Assembly: GCF_002127325.2 (NCBI RefSeq)
Contig: NC_035433.2
Coordinates: 17,100,611-17,164,610, forward strand
From: Helianthus annuus
Taxonomy: Eukaryota > Streptophyta > Magnoliopsida > Asterales > Asteraceae
DNA length: 64,000 nt
Direction of reading: 5' to 3'
Part shown: positions 42,017 to 54,847 of the stretch, piece by piece
How positions within the stretch are numbered: position 1 is the stretch's first letter
How the letters are laid out: each line of letters opens with the position of its first letter
The notes under the pieces: model-generated
What the model saw: the letters and a program-made list of their open reading frames with translations, nothing else
Told to the model about the DNA's origin: nothing
The model's database searches: none
Position numbers and translations under genes: made by a program

Positions 42017-45000
42017 TGTCACACCCTGGCTTTGCGGAAGCGTGGTTAATTTGGTGTGACTTCTTAATACCATAGCTTAATCATAACCAAGCTATATGAA
42101 TTAAAAATATGCAAGATCATCCATTAAAATAAAAATACCATAACATTGTCTTAACGGGATAACACCCTAACAACCATAAACTTGTTCACCAAACATTACA
42201 AATTCAATCTTAACATAAACATGATTCAAGGACTGTGACTTGTCCAGGAAAGAGTCACATTCCCCGAACCCTGGATGACCTCGGTGACTAATGCAGCGGG
42301 AAAAACATGCCATACCGTGCCAGATCTTTAATTCCCTGAAATACATGTAAGTTGAAAAATCAACAATAATGTTGAGCGAGTTCATGTGTAAGTGAGTAAA
42401 TAAACCTTTGTCTTTATCAAAACCCTGGTATGTAGCAAATAAGGAAAAAGAGATCACCAATGGTTTGCAAGGCCATTGATATGTGTGAAGTGCAAGTAGG
42501 AAGACTCAAACCTAGCGGATTTATGCGTCGGGCACTAAGTCACCCCGAGGTCCGTTATGCTGGACCTGGGGCTGGGCTCGCTACACCCAGATAGATCTAC
42601 CGCTCCTGTCCCTCGGTCCTACCATGAGGATTAATGGCCTCAAGTTTCCGCCTACCCACTCACATGATCTAAGTAACAAACCTCCTTACGCTAACCATAC
42701 CATGTATAAAGTATTCATAATCAATGTAACATGTATTTCACCCCCGCAGTTTAGAAAACTGAAAACAGTTAAGAGAAAAGGGGGACATGAACTCACATTC
42801 AGTGCGTCGCTATACCAAGTACTCCGAATGTCGGGCAGCTGTGCAACGACCTACATGTGCTAATTCTATTAGACGGATGGCCGTGCCTTAGCTTTATAGT
42901 TTAAGTTTTTGGGAAATAGTTAGACAACTATTTCGTGTTTATATTTTGCATGTACTTTGGTAATTAATCTCCTTCCCAAGGATGGGGGATTTAATACATG
43001 TGTATTATATCATTAAGTCCCACTTAATATATTTTTACTTCTACTTCCAAAATAATGCGTTGACAAAATACGCGTTCATGAATATTTCCGTATAATGCGT
43101 AAGTTACGTTTTAACGATTAAGTGGTAATAATAATTACCGGTGTAACTTATATGTTTGTCGTGTAAGCGTTTGTATTATTTTGGATTCGTCAACGTTTGT
43201 AAATATTATTTTTACTCTAAAAATAATATTTGTGTATTTTCACAAAATAATCATAAATAGTGTTGTGAAAAATATATTTACCAAATATATGTTTATCATG
43301 TTTAGTTTTGTGAAAATCCCACCTCCGAATGTTAGTAAATAAGTCGTGGCGAAATATATTTGGAAATCATATCAAAAATAGTTCTAACACTTGTAAATAA
43401 TTCTAAGCGTTAGATTTTAGAAAAATTTCGCTAGAGTTTCCCCTGTAACTGGAGGTGGCCACGCTTTCAAGCGTATCATTTTCTTTTACAAAATCATTTC
43501 AACACTTCTTTAATCAATCAAACAATTTCTGACACATCAAATTAGTCGACAAGTATGTAAATCGCATAATCACATGAACTTGTGGTTTTTCCGAAAACTA
43601 TAGTGTAGATCCCGTTATATTTGGTGGATCTTTGTATAAAATAGTTTAATCCCGAAAAAAAAACCTCGTTTTTAGAATAAATCATCCTTTACAACTTCCC
43701 GTCATCTTTTGCAAAAATTATTATTTTGTCGGATCTTTCATTTCACAAGTGTTTATACGCTTGTGGTTTGTAAAAATCACACTTGTTAGTGTGTTATCCG
43801 CCTTTTAGAAAACATGATTTTCTCGACACTTGGTCCTTTGAAAATACCACTTGCAGATACCTAGATCCGCTAGTTTTAAACACTATTTTACAAGTAAAAA
43901 TACTTTTACACAAGTTCATGTTTCTCGTGTGGTAGAGTTTCACCTTTTAACCCTTGTACCGATAGAAACAAGCTTATGTCAAGATCCATGATCTTAACAA
44001 AGTCGGGTTAAACGATGATCCGAGCCACCACAACGTAGATCGGGCCTAAATAATCACCACTTTCAAATACTACAACTTTTACACAAGTATTAAGCTTTTA
44101 ACCAACAATATTCATGTTTTAGTAGACTTTAAAGATTCAAAATGCAAGTTTCCGATTTTTAATCGTTACAAATCTTATTAACCACCTTAGAATGATCCGA
44201 GTATGAGTTTTAAGTGTTATACCTCTAGCTCGGGGCTAGGGAAGAATCTATGCGAAAATGTGGTGGATAAAAGCAAGATAACGAGGTCCTTCCACTTCCG
44301 TTTGCTCCAAGACTCCTTTTGCGTGACCTTGAACACTTGTATGATGTTGGAATGTAATGGTTGAAACTCGAAAATGGATGGGTGTGCAAGGGGGGTCTCG
44401 GCCGTGAGCTTGGGAGAGGGAAAGAGAGAGAGTTTTGAGTGGTTTGTGAAATGTATAATCTAATGTGTTAAGTGTTGGTATTTATAGACAAAATCAAGAT
44501 CTTAATCCATTGGTTTATATGTCTTCTTGATACTAGACACAAACAATAAAATAATCAAACTTTTGTACCCTTGTGTTCCCCTCTAGTTGGCCGATCTCAA
44601 TGGGGGGGGGGTCTTGGTTCGATTTCAAGTGGATAGTTAGAGTTTAGTTACGTTAAACCAAGTTAGTTTTATGGTTAACTCGGTTAGTCACATGTTGTGT
44701 TTTAATGCGGGTGTTAGGGTATTCAGGGACCCTAACTGGCTCAGAAAAAGACCAATAATATTTTTGTCAATATTTTCATGTTCCGGGTATAGTCCGGTTG
44801 TTCGGTTGGATAGTAATTCGTTAAAGTGCTTAAATAAGCTTTTAAGTGTCGTAACTAATATTTTTAGTGACACAATTTATTTCCCAAAGTGTCAGGAATA
44901 TTTCCTCATGTTTTGGCACTTTATTAGTTAGCCAGAAGCTAATATGTAAATAAAAGTGCTGTGTTTCGTGCTTAGAGTACGTTTTAGGCACATCCAGTCA

Positions 45001-45361
45001 TTATATCTTATTCCTAGAGACGCAGTTCTACAACCCTTGTATCCCTACACTCACTATGGGTGTAGTAAAATATTTCTGGCTCATACAGGCCCTTAGAGGC
45101 AGTGTCTGCCTGATGCTGGCTTTATCAGCATGTTCAATAGGTTATCCGTTCTAATGCTACTGTGCTTTAGTGCATCATGTTTGTCACTAAGGTTCAACTT
45201 GTAAATAATGTAGTGACGGCAATCAAAGTATGATGCAGGAATATACAAGTACTAGAAATCAAGTAGCAGTTCGTCAGCAATTTCAGTTAAGCACAGTAAT
45301 TAAGCAGCAATTATTTATTAATTAAATCGTACGGATACCTGGTTTAGTGAGGGTTGTCACA
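42017..45361 (-). repeat. Tekay-like element right LTR (5' LTR)
   Basis: A 3345-bp LTR colinear with 31402-34744. The minus-strand TATA box at 44479-44487 places the promoter about 0.9 kb inside the LTR, leaving about 2.4 kb of transcribed LTR before the primer site. GCGGAAGC lies at 42034-42041. Confidence 0.93.
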
Positions 45362-45366
45362 TAGGG

Positions 45367-45658
45367 GTGGTCATCACTCATCACTCACTCACAATTTCCA
45401 ATCAAGTTCCGCGATGTCATCAACCATTATTCTATCATTCACATCTCTTTTTTAGTCAAAATGCCCATCACTCACCACCACACCCAACAATTTTCCCATA
45501 ACCAACAATTTCACTCATCACCCAATATCCCATCACGCGTGAAAAATACCACGCGTTATAAAAATGGAGTGTGATAGACGGAGGTGGCGGTGGTGTTTTC
45601 TTATCTTCCACGCGTGAAACTATTCCATCACGGTGTAAATTTGCTCCACCCCGGGTCC
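45367..45658. other. AC-rich DNA, possible degenerate MITE
   Basis: A CATCACTCA-rich left part, ACGCGT motifs and loose GGGGTGG/CCACCCC ends suggest an old MITE. The target duplication is not clear and no gene is supported. Confidence 0.3.
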
Positions 45659-45943
45659 TAGGGATGAGCAAAATGGACCCGGTACCGAACCGGGTACCTT
45701 TTCGGTACCGATTTGGTACCGACTTTTAACATTTTCGGTACCGGTTCGGTACCGGTCCGGTACGGTACCGGTTCGGTACCGGTATTTACCGGTTTTTACC
45801 CTCAAATACCGGTACCGTACCGGTACCGGTATCGAACAGTACCGAACCAGGTATATTTGGTACCGGTACCGGTACCCACTTTTGAGGATTTTCGGTACCG
45901 GTTCTTTCGGTACCGGTACCGGACGGTACCGAGCTCATCCCTA
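45659..45943. mobile_element. hAT-type MITE rich in GGTACC
   Basis: A 285-bp element with 11-bp terminal inverted repeats (TAGGGATGAGC ... GCTCATCCCTA) and an exact 8-bp duplication CCGGGTCC on both sides (45651-45658 and 45944-45951), as hAT elements make. The interior carries well over a dozen GGTACC palindromes, many overlapping CCGG. It has no ORF of its own. Confidence 0.88.
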
Positions 45944-45951
45944 CCGGGTCC

Positions 45952-46562
45952 CCTTATATTCGGGGAGTAGGTAATGCTAGAAAGAGGCTATTTTCCTTGC
46001 AAAGTGACAGGTTCTATTCTAAGCTCACCCGGCTTTTCATCCCATCGTATGTTACGTTAGAGTTAAGATAACATCGTTTAAAAGAAATACGATGATATGA
46101 TATTATTATAATTAGAGAAAATCACGAAATATAAAGTTTAATATTAAATTTAATTCCTACTAAAATAGGTTATGTTGTAATATTCTTTATAAAAACAGTC
46201 ACAAATTTTAATAGTTTTAAAAGTTGGTAAATTTCAACAAAATAAACATGTATGGTAAAATAGAGAGTAAATTGCCATTTTAGTCCCTCAGGTTTGTTCT
46301 AAATTGTCAGTTTAATCGAAATAGTATTTTTTTTCTTCTCTGAGTCCCTGAGTTTTTCATTTTTATTTTGCCATTTTGATCCACCCTTCTAACTCTATCC
46401 AAAAACCATATCAAGTCAGGAGTATTTTGGTCAATTTATAATTATCTTTTGCGTTTTGTCATTTTCATCCAAACCCTTTAATTAAAAAATACAACAAAAT
46501 GTTTAATATTAATAATTAATAATATAATTAGAATAATAATATTAATAATAATAATAATAATA

Positions 46563-46594
<32 letters not shown>

Positions 46595-46640
46595 CATTTT
46601 AATAAGTATTATTATTACTATTATTTTATTATAGTATTAT
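45952..46640. repeat. Dispersed repeat and (AAT)n/(ATT)n microsatellite
   Basis: At about 46265-46480 lies a sequence with CCATTTTAGTCCCT and related phrases seen in many plant intergenic repeats. At about 46541-46600 an (AAT)n run turns into (ATT)n, making a perfect inverted repeat of simple sequence that could form a cruciform. No gene was seen. Confidence 0.5.
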
Positions 46641-47020
46641 TATTACTGCTATAATTGCGACCCGTCACAATGCGGCGGAGATTCTTTAGTTATAACTAAG
46701 TTGGTCTTGGACCCGAACGTTATGTTAAACCTTTCAAACGGGAAAAAAATAGACGATGTAAAAACGTTCACCCACACACGCACATTGCTTCGTGTTAACT
46801 CGCAAAATTTAGAACGAAACGTAAAAACGTTAAACCAAAGACTCACGTTGCGATGTTTTAAGTCACAAAATTTAGAACCAGCATAAAGCGAAAAATTTGC
46901 GGAAAATGAAAACTATAAAGGACCAAAGTTGAAAATAAAAAGTTGTGAGGATAGATTGCAAAAGATAAAAAGTTTTGGGTTAAAAGTAAAAAAAGAAAAT
47001 AAATAGTTTTAGGTTAAAAG
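46641..47020. other. Intergenic repeat remnant before the Tat-like LTR
   Basis: AT-rich DNA with a GC-rich inverted motif (CCGTCACAATGCGG, about 46665) and recurrent GGGTTAAAAGT phrases. No coding sequence is supported. Confidence 0.35.
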
Positions 47021-48146
47021 TGATAGGTCTGAAACGATCCGATTTTAGTCTCGGTTCAGTGAAAAACAGTGAGACGGGTGATTCGAGCCAAGAACAATTG
47101 ATAATAAAAAAGAAAGATAGAAACTTTAATGATTGGAACATAGATATTTTCATTGAATGTGATAAAAGAATACAAAAGATAATCATCCACCCAAGGTGAG
47201 CTCCCCCGGGGTGGTGGGTCATAAATGCACACCCTCCAAGTGAGGAATAGTACTCTATATATTTGAAGGGGTATGGTCCCAAATCTCGCAGCAACATGGC
47301 CGCGAGTGACCATTACCCTTATCAAGAACCCCCACCGGCAAGAACTTATCTGTGTTCGTGCGGGCATGCTCGAACACAGCAGTCGAATCTAATCTATCAA
47401 GTGATGAGAAAATGAATGTACACACAGCGATGCGGCTTGGCACCACATCCTATGGACATTTCCTTACCTTATGTATGAAAATGGGTGTACACATAGCTAT
47501 GCGGCCTGACACCGCATCCTATGGACATTCTCGTCACGACAAGGGATCTGAACAACAGCAACAGTCACCACAAGTGGCGATGCGGCCTGGCACCGCATCT
47601 CGCAGTCTTAACTAGAGTGAGAACGCGGAATCAACAGCAGTTACCGCAGGCAGCGATGCGGCGCGGCACCGCATCCTGCCCACGAGGCAAGTGGGACTGA
47701 CACCACAGAGCAAGTGGCACCAATGACAGTCTCCTGTCAACCCATACGTAAGCAACAGACTAACACTGCAGTAGGACGTGGCTTCACCTCTGCGACCGAC
47801 AAGCCTGGCACACCTGAAAAGGGCGACGCGTTGTCAGTCTAGCCACTCAATTACCCTACTTCACTCCTCGGCTATAAATACCCATCCCGGACCAGGTTTG
47901 AGGTATCGCTTATCAACTCTCTCACTACTACTATAACACACTTTGCTTCTCAAGAAAATTACTGATTCTCAAGCCGGAGAGTAGTAACAAGGAGCACCCC
48001 CACCCATTTCTCCTTGTTACGAGTCACAGTGTGTTTTCCTTGTGCAGGAGATAGACCAGCGGACGATCTAGCCACCGATCCTCGGAAAGAAGGGATTAAC
48101 CCTACTTGACGAAATTAACCTCTCTTGGTTAACTACTGCTTCATCA
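47021..48146 (+). repeat. Tat-like 5' LTR with four hairpins and a TATA box
   Basis: The left end (TGATAGG) is a best guess. The right end (TCATCA) is placed by the primer site starting TGGCACC at 48148. TATAAATA lies at 47873-47880. Four inverted repeats of the type GATGCGG-N7-CCGCATC lie at 47429-47449, 47499-47517, 47579-47599 and 47655-47675, spaced 70-80 bp apart. No second LTR copy is in the window to confirm the ends. Confidence 0.55.
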
Positions 48147-48209
48147 TTGGCACCCACCACTACTCTTAGCACTACTTTTTTTCCCGCATCCTTTTCTTTC
48201 TCAAAGATC

Positions 48210-49719
48210 ATGTCTGATCGTCAAAACAATCCTACCGGGGAAAATCTTAATCCTACAAACTTGGTACCGACGGGGAACGCTACCCCAGCATAACAAATCG
48301 GCCACATAGGCACATCCGCACAGGGGGGCTCTCCCCCAGTGTTCATGCCAGATTTTTCACAGTACGGTTCTGTAATACCTCCAGAATTGGATCTTCATTC
48401 CTGGTTTTGCCTACAACAGACTGCCCTGGCGGCAGCCTACAACAAAGCTTGCGAAGAGGCGCAAGTACCTGGAGGACCCACTCCCGCACCACACACACCT
48501 ACGCATGGTATCTTGCAATACGATAGTAGGGCAACCGAAAACCTGGCCTCCCGGGACATGGTAGAAGAACGCGGGTCCTCCTACTGTAGCGTCCGCACGC
48601 TTGACAAGGACGACTCCACATATGGATCCTGCCGTAGGGTCCAATACAAAGCCGCCTAAGCCTGCATGGCAAAAATCGGCGGCAATCAATAGCCCACCGC
48701 GGCTCCAGCATCCACAGCCGTCTGGGACCACAGCCCCGCAACGAGTGGCATGATCGCACTGACCCAGACGACCACACATTTTGCGGGGAATTCCACTCAG
48801 CCAACAGCTGACCAGGAGGATACAACTACATTCCTCCCAATTAACCCCGCACTACATACGTCCGCGCTGTAAAGCGCAGACCAACCCAACCCTACACGCC
48901 AAGGTCCGCCGCCGAAAACTTCAAATTCATACCGGAGATCGCCCATGCCGAAGTAACTACAACCAAATTCCTACTTACGATCGGGAAATACAGTGGCTCG
49001 TCCGACCCGAACGACCACATGAATGTTTTTTTTCCGGCGCTGGGTGCATGGGCAAATGAGACGAGGCCACATGGTGCCATTTTTTCCCCTAGACCCTCAC
49101 TGGATTAGCGAGGGCCAGGTTTGATTCTTTGCCAGTCGGAGCACAGGCTTCATTTGAACAACTGCAAGCAAAATATGTTGCACACTTTAGCCAACAATGA
49201 CGTCACAAACGTGATTTAATAGAAGTCATGAACATCTGGCACGGAGAAAACGAAAGCTTAGAGTCTTTCGTTATCCGCTACAATAAAGAATGCCTCGAGA
49301 TCGGCGGGATCGCAGATCAAATGGCCCACAACCATTTCATCCGAGCCGTCAAGGACGATGAAATGGTGATGACCATCTCAGGCAAGGAGAGCTTGCCAGA
49401 AAAATGGGATGATGTCATGGCCGCAGTCAAGACGTATGCCCAAACTCAGCGGTCCCTCAAACCGCACACTGGAAAAACGCAGCCCCAGGCGGAAGGACAA
49501 TCTTCCCGCCAAGACACCAAGCGCAATAACAAGCGCAACCGGGACACATGGAATCGTGGCAACGATTCCAAACCTTATGTCCCGTGTGGCTATCAGCTCG
49601 ATGTAAGGGCCACGATCAATGCCCAATGCGAACAACGGGCATCGAAGAAGGAGACTCGAGACCGCAATTGGACCGAGATCAACAAGTCGCCAAGAGAAGT
49701 CCTTCAAACAGACGCATAA
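48210..49719 (+). pseudogene. Tat-like gag, with stops and frameshifts
   Basis: The start MSDRQNNPTGENLNPTNLV at 48210 reaches a stop at 48291-48293. The 48339-48659 frame (FMPDFSQYGSVIPPELDLHS) continues the N-terminal part. The gag core begins at about 49100 (FDSLPVGAQASFEQLQAKYV) and has a TGA at about 49199, then reads RDLIEVMNIWHGENESLESF, VIRYNKECLEIGGIADQMAH and WDDVMAAVKTYAQTQRSL. These are typical of retrotransposon gag in the Tat/Athila group. It would form the particle. Several lesions make it a pseudogene. Confidence 0.75.
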
Positions 49720-49740
49720 TTCTTGTGACCAGCCCAACCA

Positions 49741-50273
49741 ATGAAGTACAAAAAGAACCAAGATCTCACTCTCTACTGTGAGTATCACAAGGACTCGGGC
49801 CACTCAACCAACAACTGCATCAGTCTCCGTTTCGAGATTGAACGAGCCCTAAAAGAGGGGAAGCTGCAACATCTGTTGACAGCCGTACAGAAACAAAATA
49901 AGCGTATCACCCCCCATGGCGAGGGCCCATCCACAGGTAAAAAGACCATGCATGTGGCCTCAACCCACATGATCAATGGGGGCCGTGGAAGGCCGCGCAA
50001 GGCGGCAAGAAGAGGGGATAACGACTTGAAAGACGAACAGGTCGTTTTCCCCAAAGTTCGAGGCGGACCGCGCGATAGACGCGCCGTTGTAATCACCGGC
50101 TACCTAGCTCATTACTGCACGGAGCGGTTGTTCATCGACCCGGGCAGTACCGCTGACATTATCTATGAGCAGTGCTTCAACCAATTCGATTAAGAAGATA
50201 AAGATTGGTTGCAGCCGGTAGACTACCCGTTGGCCGGATTTACGGGGGAAATAGTTTCCCCCCGGGCCAAATC
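49741..50273 (+). pseudogene. Tat-like gag end and protease start, truncated
   Basis: In the same frame as the gag core after two stops, this part carries the zinc-knuckle-like LYCEYHKDSGHSTNNC, an EIERALKEGKLQHLL helix, and the protease start LFIDPGSTADIIYEQCFNQF. The active-site triad reads D-P-G where D-T-G or D-S-G is usual. A stop at about 50191 follows, then the frame goes on with DWLQPVDYPLAGFTGEIVSP until the LTR insertion at 50274. Confidence 0.7.
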
Positions 50274-53200
50274 TGTGACAACCGGTAATTTACGCCCTTA
50301 ATTACGTGATTAACATGTAATTAACGCAATAATAAATAGTGATTACAACGCAAATTAACTTAATTAAGCCCTTGGAGTGCCCAGGAACGTTCATTCGACT
50401 ATACAGTGCGCGAACGGTGGTTTACAGAGAAAGCTGCTGAATATTACGCGACAACAAACTGAAACCGTACGAAATACTGACAACGCCGACAAATATGGAT
50501 GTTACACGAATATTTTATGCTCATGGGTCGCGATATCGGGTCTCGTAGGAATTACGGGCCACTTACACATGAGATGGGCTTGTGGGCCCTGGGCCCAAGT
50601 CCAAAACCCGCAAACCTAAACCTACACATAATATATTAGATCCTATAGAATCGATGCAAAATCTCTAAAAATCCTAACACATCTATACTAAATCCTACAA
50701 AATCTGTTCAAAAGATTTATTTTGATCACACAAGATCTATTCAAGATCTTAATTTGTCTATAAAACCCATAACCCCCCTCATTTCATTTTACACTCTCTC
50801 TTCTCTCTCTTTGTCTTTGTCTGCATATTAACACACACAACATAAAATAAAAACCTTATCCTCTCTTATTCTTGTATACAAACTAAACAAGATATACATA
50901 CAAAACAAAATCAACTGCTGCACACTCCATCCATCTCGATTTCACACATAAAACACCCGCATACTAGAAACTATCTTTCAAAATACCCACACCAATACAC
51001 TGCAAAGCAACTCCCATCCCATGATTTCCGACGAGCACAGGGGAGTCCGACTGGACTCCGGTGACGGAACCAGCCGGTTAACCGGCGACCACTCGTCTGC
51101 ACCACCCCCTTTCTCCGAGCTTTGCATTTCTGACAACATCCACACCCCCCTCGATTGAGCAGAAACGACCACCACCACCACAGTCGGGTGGTGGTGAGCG
51201 GCGGCTGAAGACAGAAGCGGAGAGAGAGAGGCAGGGAAGGAGAGACAGAGAGGCTGATGAGAGAGAGATGTCGAAGAGACAGAGAACGGAGAGAGAGAAA
51301 TAGTAGCGGTGGCGTGGTTGTTCGACGGTAGCGGCAGTGGCGGCGGTGCTATCTACACGGACCGGTGGTCAGATTGTTTATCCGGCGGTCCTTGCCGATT
51401 ATCCGACGGGTCTACCGGTAAGTCGCCTCGCCTGATTCGCTTCCTTTCATTCTGATATAGATGATGATGCTTGATGATGATGAACAGTAGATTTTGTGCA
51501 TTTCGGCTCGACTCGGTCCGACTCAGCTTGACTCGGTCCAGCTCAGCTCGACTCGGTTCATCTCGCCTCAACTCAGTCAACAAGAGTTGACTCAGTCAAC
51601 TCAGTTGACCAGATCAACTCAGTCAACTTGGGTCAACGGGTCAGATCTGTTGTGGTTCGGGTTCAGGTCAGCGGTTCGGGTCCAACACGGTTAGATCCAG
51701 ATTTGGTGCATTCCGGCTCGACTTTTCGACATGAAGATTTGGTAAAGATTAAACGACGCGTTTATTTCATTATTTCTATAGTTTTAGTTACGTGATAAAC
51801 GAGCTCTCGGACCGAATAATAAAAAGCGTTAATTATAAAGTTTGCGGTTTCGTATATTACTTTGTTTTTATAACTTGAGTTTATATAAATATTGTTGAAT
51901 CTTGTTGATTTTGATAAATAACGACAACTTGTGTTGTCGGGGTCGTCCAAAAACAGAGGAAACTCTGCCCGTTTTTCGAAAAAAAAATCCGAAAACAAAA
52001 CGTACTTTATTGCAAAAAACAACAATTATTAATATCGAGCGTTTTTTTAACAAGATACAAATGACTATTTACTTACAACGACATCTTATAGCCTACGAAA
52101 ACGTTAATGATGCGAAGTATTTTATAAAGTAAATATAATAACTTTTATAGTTATTTTCAAATATCGAACAATTCAGATTCTTTTACTAAAATAAATATAG
52201 TTACATATTTATTTCAAATACCATAAAACGCGAATTCTTTTATAAAATAAATATATTTTATATATTTATTTCAAACGCCAAACAACTCGTATTCTTTTAT
52301 AAATATAACTGTTATACTTATTCTAAACGACATCAACAGGAAAACTCTATTGAATAAATATAATTCTTTATATTTAATTCAAGCGCCTGAACGGCACATA
52401 CGTATATTTTGGACCAATAGCATACGAGGCGTGATATATAATACGAGTTGTTATTTTCCTAGAAATATTCTTTTTATACATGTACGACTTCACAAGACGA
52501 CTAACGAGATTCTACCGAAATATTTATATACTTTTATAAATATCTTTATATTTTAAATCTCACGAGAACCAAGTGTTTTTCAAAGACTTGGTAAACATTA
52601 TCGACAATAAACGAAATTTAGCAAGTATAACTTCTTCGTTTCTTTCAAGCTAACAATTTACCGTCAAATCGTTCGATCAACGATTCGGTAGAGCTCGGTG
52701 ACACGTAGTTCAGTTACCGCTTTTAATTAGAAACTTATTAGATATTCCATGTTAGGAATATTGTAGAATTCACGCTAGCGAGCCTCTTCTTGGAAACGAC
52801 ATCACGAAGTCGTAATTAGCTAGCTTTGCACAGGAATATTCAAGTGAGTTCATAACCCCACTTTTTCACTGTTTTACATTTTTCTAAATGTTTTCGGAGT
52901 GAAAAGACATGCATTTTTTGCAAAGCATACAAGAATTACATATTTCTAAACCATTTTACAAGCAAGTTTTAAACTGACACAAATGGTTTACGAAAAGCTT
53001 ATGTTTTTATACCGGTTTTTCAAACAAGCGTATTTTTCGAAATATGCATACACACGAATTCTAGTTTTCTAAACTACAGGAAAATACAAGTACAAAGAGA
53101 TACAAGAATTGAGAAATGATACAAGAATTGAGAAATGATACGAGAATTGAGGAATGATACGAGAAATCGTGTCACGAATAGGGTACCATAAGCACCATTA

Positions 53201-53761
53201 ATCAACAATATACCTAGACCACAGAACAAAAGGTTAGATCTAACGGGTGTCGGGAAGCCTCACTCTTGGTGAGAACGAGTACCAAGTAGTGCTTTTGTGT
53301 CTCAGAATATGCCAACTAGAAAATGCCTAAGGTTTGGTGACTTCCTATGTCGTGTCACATGTTAATGGCCTTGCAACCCATTAACAACAAGATACATACG
53401 GAAATACATGATTTATACAAGAATATATGATTTATACAAGAATACATGATTTATACAGGATACATACCATGTTTTCATACCAAGTTTCCATATAACTTGA
53501 CAAGAAAATGATTTTAAATTTCGTTTTCTCAACAATACAACAAAAACCGGTTATTCAAAAAGATTTATTTCAAATCTTTTACAAACAAACTATGAACTCG
53601 CTCAACTTTATGTTGATTTTTCGCATGTTTCTTTCTTAGGTTACTTTTCAAACAATGGAACGGTTGGAATAGGAGAACTATGAAGAGTCGAGTACTTAGT
53701 GGCGTTCAGCTTCTAGAAGTCTTAGCTTTATTTGCTTCCGCTGTGCAATGAAGATACCAGT
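50274..53761 (+). repeat. LARD-family LTR, plus strand, first part
   Basis: The LTR starts TGTGACAACCGG and is the diverged reverse complement of the LTR at 8132-12344; the first 150 bp match 12180-12344 clearly. TATAAAA lies at 50759-50765, followed by a CT-rich leader. A TTGACY cluster (seven cores, 51529-51637) and a 20-bp minisatellite (about 53096-53165) follow, and GCTTCCGC lies at 53734-53741. It ends at the CCAGT duplication of the copia element. The 5 bp before it are AAATC. Confidence 0.8.
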
Positions 53762-54847
53762 TGTTGGGTTTTTTCACATTTTTATCAAAGTATTTTATCC
53801 ATATAAAATAAAAACGCAGCGGAAAATATTATTTAAAACATGTTACTTACAAGATTTAAAACCATTTTATATGTAAAACCCAATCACGGATCCATATACG
53901 AACATGCATGCTATCAAAATAAAACACAACCGTAGAGTGTTTAGAATACTACCTTCCAAGGAGTAAAGAACATGAAGATGGTGATGATGATTCTTGAACG
54001 GTTGCCTTCAAGTGTAGAAGACCTCAAGCTTGCATACCCCAAGCCTTCCAACAAACGCTTAGATTTTAGCTAGGATTTTACACTCGTGAACTCACTTGAA
54101 AAATCCCCTCTTGGAACCAACCCTTGGCCGAAAATGAGAAGAGAAAAGTAGAGTTCTTGCACTTGAAAAATCAAACTTGAAAACCTCATGATCAACCATC
54201 ATATGGCCGATTTTTCTAGAGAGAAATCTCTAGTATTTTCAAGTTCATAATTTTTAAAATGATCATCCATCATTTAGTTCTTGCAACAACTTGTCTTAAA
54301 AGAATGAGAGAGAACTTGGCCACCCAATTTGCCCAATCATGTGTCATCTAGTTATGACAACTTGCATGCCTTCTCATTGGACCAACAATCTTGCCCAATC
54401 AAGAGCCTCTAATTTGCATGCAATATGATTGGTCATTTTTGTCTTGGGAAGAGGGGGGCGACCCACCTTATTTAAATAAAAAAATCAATTTTTTTTTCTT
54501 TTTAAATAATATAAGTCTTACATATATATATTTTATAACTTTTATAAAATATAACATCATATGTTATAAGACTTATGCTATTTTTATTATGTTATTTAAC
54601 CCATTAAATAACAAAATAAATTATTCTCTCATAATAAATTATCCATATAATTTATTGGTTTGTCAAGTGCAATTATTTAGAAAACCAATTTCTAAATATT
54701 ATAAGTGTTAATATTTATTTATTTGATCATATCATAAATAAATATTATAAGTGTTTGTCTAGCTTGTATTTGGGTATGACTCGACTTGGATCATAACGTA
54801 CTAGCCACATCAATTTAATATGTGTCTTGGGCATACAAAGTCCAACA
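53762..54847 (-). repeat. Copia left LTR (3' LTR)
   Basis: 1086 bp, TGTTGGGTTTT to GTCCAACA, close to 62664-63751 with scattered substitutions and small indels. GTGGGAGA (minus strand, about 54849-54856) next to it is the polypurine tract. Confidence 0.92.

Larger units (their letters stand above)
31402..45361 (-). mobile_element. Complete Ty3/gypsy element, Tekay/del-like, with intact pol
   Basis: A 13,960-bp insertion with the TAGGG target duplication (31397-31401 and 45362-45366). It has LTRs of about 3.34 kb (31402-34744 and 42017-45361), a polypurine tract (34745-34754), a primer site (42002-42013), a 1098-codon pol, a broken gag, a second older gag, an acidic leader ORF and a hairpin array. 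More than 20 substitutions between the LTRs were counted by eye, so the insertion is young but not fresh. The long LTRs and the pol C-terminus point to the Tekay/del chromovirus lineage. Pol could still act, but gag is broken. Confidence 0.93.
47021..50273 (+). mobile_element. Tat-like Ty3/gypsy element, 5' part
   Basis: A plus-strand element with a putative 5' LTR (about 47021-48146), a primer site and broken gag and protease. It is cut at 50273 by an LTR of the LARD family. Its gag and its protease motif (FIDPGSTADIIYEQCF) are of the Tat/Ogre-Athila type and unlike those of the other gypsy elements here. RT and later domains are not in the window. Confidence 0.75.

Noticed and set aside
45713..45970. 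85-codon ORF rich in Y, R, V and P
   Set aside because: A translation of the GGTACC palindromes of the hAT MITE, not a gene.
48411..50096. Minus-strand ORFs opposite the Tat-like gag
   Set aside because: Shadows of the plus-strand gag region. The plus-strand frames carry the gag and protease motifs.
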